Positions 1 to 8,972 of a DNA stretch of 64,000 nt are shown one piece after another. The notes under the pieces were generated by a model. The model did not search any database, had not been told where the DNA came from, and saw nothing but the letters and a program-made list of their open reading frames with translations. Each line of letters opens with the position of its first letter. Position 1 is the first letter of the stretch. A program made the translations under genes and the position numbers. The DNA is from Bacillus sp. ISL-55 (GTDB taxonomy: Bacteria > Bacillota > Bacilli > Bacillales > Cytobacillaceae), in assembly GCF_018613155.1 (NCBI RefSeq), contig NZ_JAGGQU010000011.1, positions 1 through 64,000 of the forward strand. The letters run 5' to 3'.

Positions 1-16
1 CCATGCTGGGCGCACA

Positions 17-48
17 CAAAAAAACACCGGGCGAATTACCGCCCGATG
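17..48 (-). terminator. Intrinsic terminator of inhA
   Basis: A 9-bp GC-rich stem (CACCGGGCG pairing with CGCCCGATG, one G-U pair) with a 6-base loop lies 16 bases after the inhA stop and runs into a T tract on the minus strand. Confidence 0.85.
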
Positions 49-63
49 TCTTCAATTTCAAAC

Positions 64-2451
64 TTATTTACGGATCCACACTGCACCAGCAGAGTTATCC
101 TTCGCTTCGCCGATGACCTGGAACTTCAATCCTAGTTCAGGTAGCTTTTTGCCAGCATCCGGGATCAGTCCGTTGATGTATTTGTTAGAGTCATCAAACG
201 TTGTCACACCTGGAAGTCCTTCATATTCGTACAATCCGCGTGATGGAGAATCCACTGTCCAGGCAGGTGCCTTGTCCAGTGAGAATGCTGCGTCAGCGAT
301 TTGATAACGTGTGCTGCCCTTTACAGTATCCTGCCCTTTAAGTTTGCCAACGATTGCTTCTGGATGTGAGTCAACCACACCGATGAAGCCTTCGCCAGGG
401 TGGACGCCAACCCAGTTGTCTGTGAAGCTGTCGTCACCGTACCAAACAACCAAACCAGTGTTGTACTTCACGCCGCGGCCAGTATTCAAGCCTTTGTCAG
501 AACCAGCGTAGTTTCTCCACTCAAGGTAGTAGTAATGGTCTTTGTCAAACAAACCATTTGTTGAGATAAAACCATCAAGAGTCACTTGCTCAGTGCCTTC
601 TGCATCATCTGCAAAAACTTCTGTTCCGTCAACAGTCAGGCTAAGGTTGTCGATTGCGAAACCTTCAGGAGCAAGGCCCCCGTCTGTTACATATTCAAAC
701 ACAAGCTGAACTTTCTGGCCTGCGAACTGGCTTAAGTCATAAGACTTATCTTCCCATTCGCCTTGAGTTGTTTCCATGCCGCCAGCCGTATTTTCATCAC
801 CAATAACGTCCAACGTTGTTTTTGTGCCATCTTCAGTCACTGCTTTTACATATACATAGTCATAATCGAATTCTACTTCGTACCATGCTTTGTAATCGAA
901 AGTAGCTGTTGTTGCATCTGCCAGGTCGAATACAGGTGTTTCCAATGCAGTATGCAGGTCATCCCCTTTTGTACTGTAGTAGTACTTCTCACCGAAAGCT
1001 GGCTTGATGCCTTCTACCTTTTTCTTAGGAAGGTTCACTTTTACAATGCCGTTATTCTTTGACTTCGTCACACTCTGGTCGATGACTGCAGTCAAACCAT
1101 TTTCGTCAATGTCTTCATAATCTACTTCTGTAATGTTAGCCCAGTTGCCGCCCATGATTTTCTGGAAATACTCCTTGTTCTGTGGAGAGAAGCTTGTAGG
1201 TTCTGTACCTGCTACTGCTCCATTCCAGCTGCCGCCGCTCATGATGGACCATGATGCAACTGGCTCGCCTTGTCCAGTGTACTGTGTGTCGTACTCATCT
1301 GGAAGACCTAAGTCATGTCCGAATTCGTGTGCGAATACACCAACCGCTCCATCTTCAGGCTCGATTGTGTAATCGAAGGCAGCCATTGAACCGCCCCAAT
1401 AAGGAACCGCCGCTGTGCCTTCTGTTCCAGGAACATCGTACACTCCGTCAAGTACCCAGCGATGTGACCAGATTGCATCGTCACCTAATGCACCGCCGCC
1501 AGCTTCCTGGCCGACACCAGCGTGAAGGACCATCAAGTGGTCAACAAGGCCGTCCGGCTCGTTTTGGTTGCCGTCTGCATCTAAATCATACAGGTCGAAC
1601 TGGTCGAACTCAGAAAGATCTGTACCATTAGCTACCGCAGCTGCTAATGCGTCTTTAACGAAGTCACGCGGTCCTTTTTCACCATTATTGTCATGCCCGC
1701 CTTCAGGATTGTCATCACCATAGTCAGCAGCATTGCCAGGTACGGTTACCCAATCAGTTACATGGCCGTCAACTGTGTAGCTGCCGCCAGACTGCTCTTC
1801 GTAATATTGCTTAAATGTCTGGACCTTTTCCCCATTGAATAATGTGAACTCTTCGTCACCGAACAGCATTTTTTCATAATGCTCTCGGCTGAAGTCATCT
1901 GAATACATATAGCCTTCTTCTTGTTCGATGTTATTGTGCTTGAAGTCTGCGAATTCTGCTAAGAGGACAAGTACTTTGTCTTCTCGTACTTCACCGTTAT
2001 AAGGAGCCTGCTTTGCAGGATCCACTTTAGCGTATCCTGTCGGCTTGCCCTTTTTAAAATTGTCATGCCCTTTGTCAAGCTGCTTCGTCAGCTTGTCTTT
2101 TTGCTTTGTCAAAAAGTCCTTGGACTTCTTTGTCATTTCATCTTCAGCTGTGTGCTTGTCTGTCTTGCCCGCTTTAGTGCCCTGCTTCTTCTTGATATAT
2201 TCTGTTACCGCTTTGTTGACTTCTTCCTGTGAAGAGCCTTTCGCAATTAGGCCGCGCTCCTGTAAGGCTTTTGCCAGGCGATCCTGATCAACGATGTTCA
2301 GATCGATTGGCGCTGATACAGGAGCTGTTGCAGCTTCAACAGATTTAGTTGCAACTGGTGAACCTGCAAATGATCCCGCAAATAATGTCGAAGCGAAAAC
2401 AGCACTTGCCGCCACGCTAGAAAGAACCTTTAACGAACTTTTCTTCTTCAA
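64..2451 (-). CDS. inhA: Immune inhibitor A, M6-family secreted metalloprotease
   Basis: Secreted zinc metalloprotease of the InhA family, known in Bacillus to cleave antimicrobial peptides and host or matrix proteins. The 795-residue protein starts with a Lys-rich, hydrophobic, Ala-rich signal peptide (about residues 1-40), then a Lys-rich propeptide-like stretch (about 60-145). The M6 catalytic domain follows with the zinc site [14 protein letters not shown] near residue 375. A C-terminal beta-sandwich region (about 490-620) resembles the MAM/VEG-like domain of InhA. Length matches the family (about 780-800 aa). The start is TTG behind a GGGGG ribosome site; no better ATG exists. It is monocistronic, with its own promoter and terminator. 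Family assignment is firm; the substrate is inferred. Confidence 0.95.
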   Translation of the reverse strand: MKKKSSLKVLSSVAASAVFASTLFAGSFAGSPVATKSVEAATAPVSAPIDLNIVDQDRLAKALQERGLIAKGSSQEEVNKAVTEYIKKKQGTKAGKTDKHTAEDEMTKKSKDFLTKQKDKLTKQLDKGHDNFKKGKPTGYAKVDPAKQAPYNGEVREDKVLVLLAEFADFKHNNIEQEEGYMYSDDFSREHYEKMLFGDEEFTLFNGEKVQTFKQYYEEQSGGSYTVDGHVTDWVTVPGNAADYGDDNPEGGHDNNGEKGPRDFVKDALAAAVANGTDLSEFDQFDLYDLDADGNQNEPDGLVDHLMVLHAGVGQEAGGGALGDDAIWSHRWVLDGVYDVPGTEGTAAVPYWGGSMAAFDYTIEPEDGAVGVFAHEFGHDLGLPDEYDTQYTGQGEPVASWSIMSGGSWNGAVAGTEPTSFSPQNKEYFQKIMGGNWANITEVDYEDIDENGLTAVIDQSVTKSKNNGIVKVNLPKKKVEGIKPAFGEKYYYSTKGDDLHTALETPVFDLADATTATFDYKAWYEVEFDYDYVYVKAVTEDGTKTTLDVIGDENTAGGMETTQGEWEDKSYDLSQFAGQKVQLVFEYVTDGGLAPEGFAIDNLSLTVDGTEVFADDAEGTEQVTLDGFISTNGLFDKDHYYYLEWRNYAGSDKGLNTGRGVKYNTGLVVWYGDDSFTDNWVGVHPGEGFIGVVDSHPEAIVGKLKGQDTVKGSTRYQIADAAFSLDKAPAWTVDSPSRGLYEYEGLPGVTTFDDSNKYINGLIPDAGKKLPELGLKFQVIGEAKDNSAGAVWIRK

Positions 2452-2515
2452 AAAGATAACCCCCTGCTAGTTTCCAAGTTTCGAATTTTCATATTTTCTG
2501 AAGACTCTGATTGGA

Positions 2516-2544
2516 ATTGTAGCAAGGTTTTGAAATATTGTAAA
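2516..2544 (-). promoter_or_regulatory. SigmaA-type promoter of inhA
   Basis: On the minus strand TTTACA (2544-2539) and TACAAT (2521-2516) are separated by 17 bases, about 65 bases before the inhA start. The rest of the 333-base gap (2452-2784) is AT-rich and holds only this promoter and the terminator of the next gene upstream. Confidence 0.6.
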
Positions 2545-2742
2545 TTTTTAAAATATAGTAATATATATCTATAAAGTCAGCCATTTTTTGCCTGAAAAAC
2601 TTAATTTCAAAATAAAACTCCATCATTCTTCCTGTTTTCATCTCAAATATAAGTGTAAATAAAACTATTTTAATAAAGTTTAATATTGGGAAATTTTCTT
2701 CGTGTCACTAAATTTGATTCGAAGGAACTAGAACTTTTTTGC

Positions 2743-2773
2743 AAAAAAAGAGAGCACAGTGATCTGCACTCTC
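2743..2773 (-). terminator. Intrinsic terminator of the yfkN-like gene
   Basis: A 9-bp stem (GAGAGTGCA with TGTGCTCTC, two wobble pairs) is followed by seven T on the minus strand, just after the nucleotidase stop codon. Confidence 0.8.
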
Positions 2774-2784
2774 CTTCTAAACTA

Positions 2785-5700
2785 TTAATTTAATTTTGTT
2801 ACGCGTCCCTCGATTTGTGGATTAACTACATCTTTTTCCTTGATATAGTTAACCAACGCATCCAAATCTACTACATCGATTGTCTTATCTGTAATCGTTG
2901 CAAGGATTGCGTATCCATCCCCGCCTCCAGCCATATAGTTATTGACTGTGATTGAGTAAGTTTCATTCATATTAATTGCATTACCATCGTTATCAGTAAT
3001 TGAAACTATACGATCTCCAGCAGGTCTTGAGTCATCATAAGATACCTTCAGACCGGAAATAGGCATGATACGGACTTTACTGCCCCATTGCTGTTCTAGC
3101 AGAGTCTTAATGACTTCACCAGTCACATTCATTTTCACAAGATCGTTTCCGAACGGCTGTACAGTGAAAGCTTCTTTCCACGTAATTTCGCCTGCGTCGA
3201 TGTCAGCACGGACTCCACCTGAATTCATGAAGGCAAAATCAGTGCCTGTCTGCCAGCGCATTGCGTCAGCCACCAGGTTACCCATTGCAGATTCACCAGC
3301 AGCACTTGTGTCACGGCTGATGTAAGAAGGAGTTGTTCCGATTACTTCATTCAGGATCGGCGCGACATCTGCTACATAGCTGTCCAGCATCGCTTTAATT
3401 TCTGCATCAGGCTCAATTTGATCACGGTACGTTGTTACAATTTCGGCCTTGCCAACCATGACATCTTTCGTTACAGGGTTGATCAATAAATCTACATCAG
3501 AAAAAGCAGTACCAGAGGAATAAGACTGAACGACAATTTTTCCATCCACTTTCGTGTTGGTATAAGCGTGATTATGTCCGCCTAATAACACGTCCACTTC
3601 ATCATCTACATTTTGAGCGATTTCAACAAGCTCTTCACCTGCTTCAGATCCATCCATTTTTGAAAAAGATGGGTTATGCGCTAAAACAACGATTGTTTCA
3701 ACACCCTGCTCCTTTAATTCCTCAGTGTAGCGGTTGATGGCTTCTGTTTCGTCTGTGAATTGAACATCTTGAACTGCACTTGGAATAACAATGCCTGGTG
3801 TGTCAGATAGAGCTACACCGATCACTCCAACAGGAATTCCGTTTACATCTAAAACAGTGTATGGATTTAAAACATTCTCACCTGTCGCTTTGTATATAAG
3901 GTTAGCTGCGACATAAGGAAAGTCTGCACCTTCGAATTCGCCATACTTACTCTCTGTTTTCGGGTGGATTCCGCCATCGATTAAGCGGAGCATTTCTTCC
4001 ACGCCTTCATCAAACTCGTGGTTGCCTACAGTACCAGCATCAAAACCAAGCTCATTCAGAATCTTGATCGTTGGCTCGTCCTGAAGCAAAGCAGATACCG
4101 GCGAGCTAGCTCCGACAGCATCACCCGCATGAAGCATTAAGGTATTAGGATTTGTCGCTTCACGTTCTTTTAAATATGCAGCAAGATAATCCACCCCGCC
4201 TGCATTGATTTTTGAATTATACGTGTCCAACTGGCCATGGAAGTCATTGATTCCTAAAAGCTGGAGGCCGATTGGCAAGTGCAGTTTGAACTTTGCAAAA
4301 CCACTGTCCAGGTCTTCAGCATATTCAATCAACCCACTTTCCGGCAGGGCATTTTGTGCAGCTGGTGTGGAGTTGAATGTAACATTTAACGCTTTGTCTA
4401 CGCCTGCGAAGCTCCAGTTATTGTCCGCTGAAGGATCGATTGCTCCCACTTCACGGATATAATCGATGATTGCCTGACGGTTTTCATCTGGATACATCTC
4501 TACAGCTGTCATATTTTTAACACCTGGGAAGGTTCCAGTTGCACGATAGTTATTTGTAACAACAAGGAACTCCTGCTCTAGGTCGATTGGCTGGCCATTA
4601 AATTGCAAGTTCTTGATGCGATTAGCCTCTTCGTTTACCAGGTTGCCCTTCGGATCATATTTTGCCGGTTCAGTTACATCGATTTCATATGTTACGCCAT
4701 CGATGACATCATAGTTGTATACTGGGTAATTTGGATTGATAAGCGACTGTTCTTCACTGCTATTTTCATCAATCTGATTGAACTGCCCAGCAGACATTTC
4801 CAGCCATTCTTTTACATCGCTGCCGTTAATTTTAATAGTTGCGACAGTGTTAGGATACAAGTACAGGTCCGCTACGTTTTTGATGGCGATTGTACCTTCA
4901 GGAATATAAGTGTAATCACTCGCTCCGCCTCGTCCAGACTTAAATGGTGCACCTGCAGACAGGATTGGCAGATTTTCATCAGGCGTTCCTGCGACTTGTT
5001 TCTCTACATACCATTTCTGTGCATTTGTCACGATTTGGATGGATGGATCGTCTTGAACCAATGCGAAATAACTGTGGATGTCAGCCTCTGTTTCTCCAAC
5101 AGGCTGGTTGACATATTTTACAGTACCTTCGTGATCTTCTTTTACCGCTTCTAAAATATCTTTATCTGCATCAACTAAAGGTTTCTTGGCTACCTTATCC
5201 CAAACTGCTCTTAGTTCAGACTTCGAGCTCTTTACATTCCACTTGCCTTTTTCCTTTGCGATCGTCAAGTCCATTACGCCAAGCTGGTTACCCCAGTTTC
5301 CCGACATGACAACAGGGACGCCATTGATCGTTCCATTGTCAGCATCTACGCCAGGAAGGTCCTTGAAGTCGCCCGGGAATGTTAAATGATTGTGTCCAGT
5401 GATGATAGCATCGATTCCATCAACAAGCGATAAGTCGTATGCTGCGTTTTCTTCCATCTCTACAACCTTCTCATCGCCAATACCTGAGTGGGATAGTGCG
5501 ATGATGATGTCAGCGCCTTCTTCCTTCATCTTAGGAATCTGGGCCTCGACTGATTTTACGATATCTTTTGTAATTACTTTCCCGTCAAGATTCGCTTTAT
5601 CCCATTGCATGATTTGCGGTGTTACAGCACCAACAACGCCAACTTTGAGGATATGTGTTTTGCCATTTTCATCTGTTACCTTTTTATTAAAAACTTTATA

Positions 5701-6282
5701 TGGTTTGAAGTAGTTTTCATCATTGTCTGGATTATCGTCACCATCATCCTTGAAGACATTCGCGTTCACATACGGCATCGGTGCGTCATCAAGCACTTCA
5801 TCGAGGTATTCCAGTCCATAGTTGAACTCGTGGTTGCCGACTGTAGCAGCATCATAGTCCAGTAGTTCCATAGCTTCAAAGACTGGATGCATTTCGCCAT
5901 CTTCCAGCACATCGACCTTCGCTTTATAGTCGCCAAGCGGATTTCCCTGAATCAGGTCACCATTATCAAAAAGCAGATTGTTCTTGCCTTCTTCTTCGGC
6001 TCTAGCCTGCTTGATTAATGTAGCGGTCTTTGCAAGTCCGAATTCATGAGATGTAGCATCTTTATAATAATCATAGTTATATAAATGTGTATGAATATCT
6101 GTCGTTCCCATAATGCGAAGCTGTACTTCGTGCTTTCCTGCTTGAGCAGGCTTTCCTGCATGGCTCGGCTTTCCAGCTGCAAATGTTGTGTAATAAACTG
6201 GACCTGCTAATACAGATAACGCCATTGTTGTGGCAACAACGGTTTTTCCTATCTTGCGCAAAGGCTTCTTCAAGAAATCCAT
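2785..6282 (-). CDS. yfkN: Secreted bifunctional 2',3'-cyclic phosphodiesterase / 5'-nucleotidase (YfkN-like)
   Basis: Extracellular enzyme that strips phosphate from nucleotides. After a signal peptide (about residues 1-36) come two complete metallophosphoesterase/5'-nucleotidase halves. The first has TDIHTHLYNYDYYKD and TVGNHEFNYG and is typical of 2',3'-cyclic-nucleotide 2'-phosphodiesterase/3'-nucleotidase. The second has NDFHGQLDTY and TVGNHEFDEG and ends in a 5'-nucleotidase substrate domain (NSGGVRADI, GGGDGYAI). The 1165 residues are shorter than B. subtilis YfkN because there is no C-terminal LPXTG-type anchor or membrane helix; the protein ends at the nucleotidase domain, so it is probably released. 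B. subtilis yfkN belongs to the Pho regulon, and PhoP-like boxes lie upstream here too. Confidence 0.92.
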   Translation of the reverse strand: MDFLKKPLRKIGKTVVATTMALSVLAGPVYYTTFAAGKPSHAGKPAQAGKHEVQLRIMGTTDIHTHLYNYDYYKDATSHEFGLAKTATLIKQARAEEEGKNNLLFDNGDLIQGNPLGDYKAKVDVLEDGEMHPVFEAMELLDYDAATVGNHEFNYGLEYLDEVLDDAPMPYVNANVFKDDGDDNPDNDENYFKPYKVFNKKVTDENGKTHILKVGVVGAVTPQIMQWDKANLDGKVITKDIVKSVEAQIPKMKEEGADIIIALSHSGIGDEKVVEMEENAAYDLSLVDGIDAIITGHNHLTFPGDFKDLPGVDADNGTINGVPVVMSGNWGNQLGVMDLTIAKEKGKWNVKSSKSELRAVWDKVAKKPLVDADKDILEAVKEDHEGTVKYVNQPVGETEADIHSYFALVQDDPSIQIVTNAQKWYVEKQVAGTPDENLPILSAGAPFKSGRGGASDYTYIPEGTIAIKNVADLYLYPNTVATIKINGSDVKEWLEMSAGQFNQIDENSSEEQSLINPNYPVYNYDVIDGVTYEIDVTEPAKYDPKGNLVNEEANRIKNLQFNGQPIDLEQEFLVVTNNYRATGTFPGVKNMTAVEMYPDENRQAIIDYIREVGAIDPSADNNWSFAGVDKALNVTFNSTPAAQNALPESGLIEYAEDLDSGFAKFKLHLPIGLQLLGINDFHGQLDTYNSKINAGGVDYLAAYLKEREATNPNTLMLHAGDAVGASSPVSALLQDEPTIKILNELGFDAGTVGNHEFDEGVEEMLRLIDGGIHPKTESKYGEFEGADFPYVAANLIYKATGENVLNPYTVLDVNGIPVGVIGVALSDTPGIVIPSAVQDVQFTDETEAINRYTEELKEQGVETIVVLAHNPSFSKMDGSEAGEELVEIAQNVDDEVDVLLGGHNHAYTNTKVDGKIVVQSYSSGTAFSDVDLLINPVTKDVMVGKAEIVTTYRDQIEPDAEIKAMLDSYVADVAPILNEVIGTTPSYISRDTSAAGESAMGNLVADAMRWQTGTDFAFMNSGGVRADIDAGEITWKEAFTVQPFGNDLVKMNVTGEVIKTLLEQQWGSKVRIMPISGLKVSYDDSRPAGDRIVSITDNDGNAINMNETYSITVNNYMAGGGDGYAILATITDKTIDVVDLDALVNYIKEKDVVNPQIEGRVTKLN

Positions 6283-6317
6283 CTCCTTAATGAGTAAATT
6301 GGTAGAATACGTGTTTA

Positions 6318-6394
6318 ATTATAGTAGGATTGACGAATAAGGAAATGGACTGATAGACCTGAATTTTCTTAACTTTTTGTTAAGAGAGTGTAAA
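6318..6394 (-). promoter_or_regulatory. Putative PhoP boxes and -10 element for the yfkN-like gene
   Basis: Reading the minus strand, TTTACA, TTAACA and TTAAGA follow one another at an exact 11-base period (6394-6389, 6383-6378, 6372-6367). This is the layout of the B. subtilis PhoP box (TT(A/C/T)ACA repeats with 5-base gaps). A TATAAT -10 element lies at 6323-6318 with no good -35, as expected for an activated promoter. The boxes sit somewhat further upstream of the -10 than usual. Confidence 0.5.
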
Positions 6395-6564
6395 TAGCCA
6401 GGACTTAATTCCTGATAATTGTAGGTACCCCTCGAAAGCTGTCTGTTTTTGCGAATATTTTAATTATCATTTTTCCGCAAAAAGTACTACCATCGATATA
6501 TAAGATTGAAACTTTACTAGCGTGGTAATGTATTATAGACCCTTTTTCAAGGAGTGTTTGAACT

Positions 6565-7617
6565 ATGAAGGAATTATTAAAAGAATTGATTCTGATTGAC
6601 AGCTCCACAAAGGAAGGTGCCAATCAGGCGGTGGAGTTTTGCAAACAATGGCTCATTGAGCATGAATTACAGCCAAATTTGATTGAAAACAATGGTTATA
6701 AAATGCTGGTCTGCGAGATTGGTGAGGGAGATAAAACGATCGTATTCAACGGACATGTTGATGTGGTCAGCGGTAAAAAGGAGCAGTTCGTGCCCGTTGA
6801 AAAAGATGGCAGAATCTATGCAAGAGGCGCGGCTGATATGAAAGCCGGCGTTGCTGCGATGATGGTCGCGATGAAAGAATTGCAGAATCAAAAACTCGGA
6901 GTGAAAATCCAGCTGCAGATTGTTTCGGACGAAGAGATTGGCGGGATGAATTGTACCGGCTACCTTGTGGAAAATGAATATCGCGGGGATTTTGTTATCT
7001 GTTCTGAGCCGACACAGCTAGGGGTTGCTCTGCAGGCAAAAGGGGTTTTGAGAGTCGAAGTCGAGGTTACCGGAAAGTCTGCTCACGGCAGCAGGCCTTG
7101 GGAAGGCGAAAACGCAATCGTAAAGGCCTATCAAATATATGAAAAACTGCTTCAATTGCCTTTTACAAAGGAAAGCTCGGATTTCTATCAATCACCCTCT
7201 ATTAATCTAGCCATCATCTCGGGCGGCGAGGTTTTTAACAAGGTACCTGATCATTGCGTCATGTCCCTTGATATCCGTTACCTACCTGGACAAGATTCCG
7301 ATTCGATTGTGCAGCAGATCGAAAGCATCTCGGATGGTAAAGTTACCGTCAGTCTTAAAGGAATCCCTGTGGCGACAAAGCGGGATGATTCATTTATCAC
7401 TCAGTTGAAACCAGTTTTGGAAAAGCATATTGCTGGTGAAGCAGTGATATTTGGCCAGCACGGAGCAGCCGACACCCAGTATTTCGCAGCACATGGAATC
7501 CCGGCAATCGAGTTCGGGCCTTCAGGAGCGAACTGGCACGGAGATGACGAATTTGTCGAGCTGGAATCGCTTGAAAAGTATAAAGATATTTTAATAGATT
7601 TCGTTAAAACATATTAA
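6565..7617 (+). CDS. M20-family metallodeacylase (ArgE/DapE-like)
   Basis: Cytoplasmic zinc-dependent peptidase/deacylase of the ArgE/DapE/CPG2 group. It has the M20 metal ligands in order: VFNGHVDVVSG (His-x-Asp), ARGAADMKAG (bridging Asp), SDEEIGG (catalytic Glu and ligand), a second ligand in CSEPTQ, and a C-terminal His in the GPSGANWHGDDE region. The dimerisation lid lies between (about 160-280), with the usual GKSAHGSRPWEGENA segment. Length (350 aa) is normal. It is a stand-alone gene convergent with the M50 gene and shares a bidirectional terminator with it. Sequence alone does not tell whether it is acetylornithine deacetylase, succinyl-diaminopimelate desuccinylase or a peptidase. 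Confidence 0.88.
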   Translation: MKELLKELILIDSSTKEGANQAVEFCKQWLIEHELQPNLIENNGYKMLVCEIGEGDKTIVFNGHVDVVSGKKEQFVPVEKDGRIYARGAADMKAGVAAMMVAMKELQNQKLGVKIQLQIVSDEEIGGMNCTGYLVENEYRGDFVICSEPTQLGVALQAKGVLRVEVEVTGKSAHGSRPWEGENAIVKAYQIYEKLLQLPFTKESSDFYQSPSINLAIISGGEVFNKVPDHCVMSLDIRYLPGQDSDSIVQQIESISDGKVTVSLKGIPVATKRDDSFITQLKPVLEKHIAGEAVIFGQHGAADTQYFAAHGIPAIEFGPSGANWHGDDEFVELESLEKYKDILIDFVKTY

Positions 7618-7626
7618 AGCTAAAAC

Positions 7627-7655
7627 TAAAAGACAGCCACCCGGCTGTCTTTTTA
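7627..7655. terminator. Bidirectional terminator between M20 and M50 genes
   Basis: A perfect 8-bp stem AGACAGCC/GGCTGTCT with a 4-base loop is flanked by A and T runs on both sides, serving the convergent genes. Confidence 0.85.
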
Positions 7656-8831
7656 ACTGCTTAAACGATATTTCTTTGTCCATGAGTAAAGCAATAAACC
7701 CGAAATTAACAATATTTGCAGCAAAAAGACAACCGAATCCCAAAAACGGATGCTCGTAATTGGTTCAAAGAATCCCGGCAACATGATTTCATTTACAGCG
7801 AAAAACATTTGAGGGATGTAGTAGTAGGCGGTGATGATCAGGGTGAGTAGGATGCCTATTAGATAGAAACAAGCATATCTTCTTATCACCTTCTCTTCTC
7901 CAGAAAATGACACAGTTGCATGGCTTATTTTTATAAATGGAATCCTTTTACTCAGATAGTGCTGGCCGTTTTCCATTAAATTATAACAACCAGTGAGGTT
8001 TTCAATAATATAATAAAAGTCTGTTTTCATAAAAACGCAAAGTTGATAGATAAGTCTTATTAGAGTATTAAAAACCACAATACCTAAAATACCTGAAAAA
8101 AGCCAGTCTGTACTTACGAGTAACAGAATTAATGAGGTAAAAATCACTACAATATCTATATACATACCAGCATACAATAACTTATTTCTTTTTTGTGGCG
8201 GTAACTTCCAAGCCTGAGTCAGGTCTGTCTCAAGTACAGCAAAAAATAGTCTATGACCCAGTTCAAGCTTAGCATTCAAACCTTCTCCTCTAATCGCAAG
8301 AATATGTCCAAACTCATGGAGTAAGACTAAAATCAAAGTTATTAAAATTATGGCTGCAACATTTCCAATCATTAATTCAAAAATAAATATATCCTTATAA
8401 TGTGGAATCAAACTAGGGTCAAAAATAAACATCATTATACTTGCAATAAGCATACCGACATAGATTTTTGTGGTAGTATCGTTGAAGAGTATTTGGCCCA
8501 GCCTTTCAGGAACCCACTGAAAACCTGTATCTTTTTTATTTTCAATAATAATTGCTACTTTTTCACCATCTAGTTCGCACACAATTTCCAGTTCTATCAA
8601 TTGATGAACAAATTCAAGGATATCGATTTCTTCATCTGCGTATTGTTTTTTAAGATTATTTTCGATCTCATTTAAAGGCACATTACCCTGTATCAATTTA
8701 ATAGCTTCAATACATACTTTTGGCATTTCATAGAATTCGTTAGTAATAGTATCTTCTACAATATAGTTCTGCTTTTCTTCACGAAAGACTAATTGATGAA
8801 GTTTAAGCTGGCTATTATAGGTAATTCCCAT
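7653..8831 (-). CDS. PqqD-like domain fused to M50 intramembrane zinc protease (peptide maturation candidate)
   Basis: A 392-residue protein of the 'putative peptide zinc metalloprotease' type (as YydH in the B. subtilis epipeptide locus). Residues about 30-90 resemble PqqD, the RiPP leader-recognition fold. Residue 120 onward is membrane-embedded with about six to eight helices and the M50 zinc motif HEFGH at 172-176; a later helix has AGMYIDIVV, where these proteases carry an Asp ligand. This domain pair usually processes or exports ribosomal peptides. It lies 69 bases after a tiny CWWC peptide gene and is probably in the same transcript, behind a hairpin (8872-8897) that may lower its expression. 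The peptide is therefore its likely substrate (inference). The start has a GAGGTGGG site. Confidence 0.8.
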   Translation of the reverse strand: MGITYNSQLKLHQLVFREEKQNYIVEDTITNEFYEMPKVCIEAIKLIQGNVPLNEIENNLKKQYADEEIDILEFVHQLIELEIVCELDGEKVAIIIENKKDTGFQWVPERLGQILFNDTTTKIYVGMLIASIMMFIFDPSLIPHYKDIFIFELMIGNVAAIILITLILVLLHEFGHILAIRGEGLNAKLELGHRLFFAVLETDLTQAWKLPPQKRNKLLYAGMYIDIVVIFTSLILLLVSTDWLFSGILGIVVFNTLIRLIYQLCVFMKTDFYYIIENLTGCYNLMENGQHYLSKRIPFIKISHATVSFSGEEKVIRRYACFYLIGILLTLIITAYYYIPQMFFAVNEIMLPGFFEPITSIRFWDSVVFLLQILLISGLLLYSWTKKYRLSS

Positions 8832-8871
8832 GAAAAACCCACCTCTTACTGCACATTTTATGCAATTAAAT

Positions 8872-8897
8872 AAGGATGCTTTAAAAAAGCATCCCTT
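8872..8897 (-). terminator. Hairpin (attenuator) between peptide gene and M50 gene
   Basis: Minus-strand stem GGATGCTTT/AAAGCATCC with a 3-base loop, followed by only a weak T-rich stretch (TTATTTAATT). It probably gives partial termination, so that more peptide than protease is made. Confidence 0.5.
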
Positions 8898-8900
8898 CCA

Positions 8901-8972
8901 TTATGGAATGATCGGAAGATAGTTACACCACCAGCAAGTAGTTTTCACTTTATTTAATTTACGGATTTTCAT
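8901..8972 (-). CDS. 23-residue peptide with CWWC motif (candidate RiPP or signal precursor)
   Basis: Tiny reading frame with an excellent ribosome site (AAAGGAGGTGACAAT before the ATG). Its start overlaps the HD-GYP stop codon as ATGA, which implies translational coupling. The N-terminal half is basic and polar (MKIRKLNKVKTT), like a leader; the C-terminal half is CWWCNYLPIIP. The peptide has two Cys, two Trp and one Tyr, all usual targets of peptide modification or crosslinking. There is no classical signal peptide. The following gene has a PqqD-like leader-binding domain and an M50 protease, so maturation and release by that protein is plausible. The size is that of the PqqA precursor. I know no family with this sequence, and the function is inferred from context only. 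Confidence 0.65.
   Translation of the reverse strand: MKIRKLNKVKTTCWWCNYLPIIP

Noticed and set aside
4603..5154. 183-codon plus-strand frame inside the nucleotidase gene
   Set aside because: Lies antisense to clear nucleotidase coding sequence, has no ribosome site and shows no recognisable domain.
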